A DNA stretch of 5,347 nt, from positions 1 through 5,347 of the forward strand of contig CAZFQJ010000109.1 in the NCBI GenBank assembly GCA_964520875.1, given 5' to 3'. Origin of the DNA: SIG673 sp964520875. Its GTDB lineage: Bacteria; Bacillota; Clostridia; Oscillospirales; CAG-272. The translations under genes were made by a program, and so were the position numbers. Below, one piece after another: positions 5,337 through 5,347 of this stretch; positions within the stretch are counted from its first letter, which is position 1; every line of letters begins with the position of its first letter. Under the pieces are notes generated by a model. The model was not told where the DNA came from, searched no databases, and saw only the letters and a program-made list of their open reading frames with translations.

Positions 5337-5347
5337 TATTTTTTCTT

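Overview
The window reads as accessory DNA from a Gram-positive, clostridia-like bacterium (Bacillota), most plausibly an uncultured gut or animal-associated lineage. This is inference. It rests on AAAGGAG-type ribosome binding sites, a TATAAT promoter with an extended -10, a type II (lipoprotein) signal peptide, a Thr/Pro/Asp spacer below the lipid anchor, and dispersed hairpin-rich repeats of a kind common in clostridial assemblies. No conserved housekeeping gene is present to fix the taxonomy.

There are two credible genes, both on the minus strand, so the biological order runs from right to left. At the right edge (about 5225-5347) is a promoter/leader region with two TATAAT boxes, three near-identical 9-mers and a clean ribosome binding site. 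It drives a 90-residue protein (4952-5224) with one membrane segment and an acidic, cysteine-bearing tail. A 90-base gap with two small hairpins (4862-4951) follows. Next comes a 1421-residue lipoprotein (596-4861), closed by a strong intrinsic terminator (526-570). I see no convincing separate promoter for the lipoprotein, so the two genes may form one operon, perhaps with partial termination between them.

The left 595 bases carry no supported gene. They hold two kinds of dispersed repeat: a hairpin cluster at 109-217, and a mosaic of inverted and direct 'GTCATCCTGAGCGAAG' modules at 262-497. The terminator lies to their right.

Neither protein matches a family I can name. The lipoprotein is predicted to sit on the outer face of the cytoplasmic membrane. 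It has a proline-rich stalk and a long acidic, mostly helical body with at least three divergent tandem repeats of roughly 90 residues (about residues 610-902). A second internal duplication links residues about 965-994 with 1303-1335. Two short beta-rich inserts lie near the N-terminal third, and the C-terminus ends in an alternating Phe/Asp strand. The small protein is also membrane-bound and acidic, so the pair may work together at the cell surface, but no function can be read from sequence alone. The most interesting material is the repeat-built lipoprotein, its acidic Cys-rich partner, and the repeated leader upstream of both.
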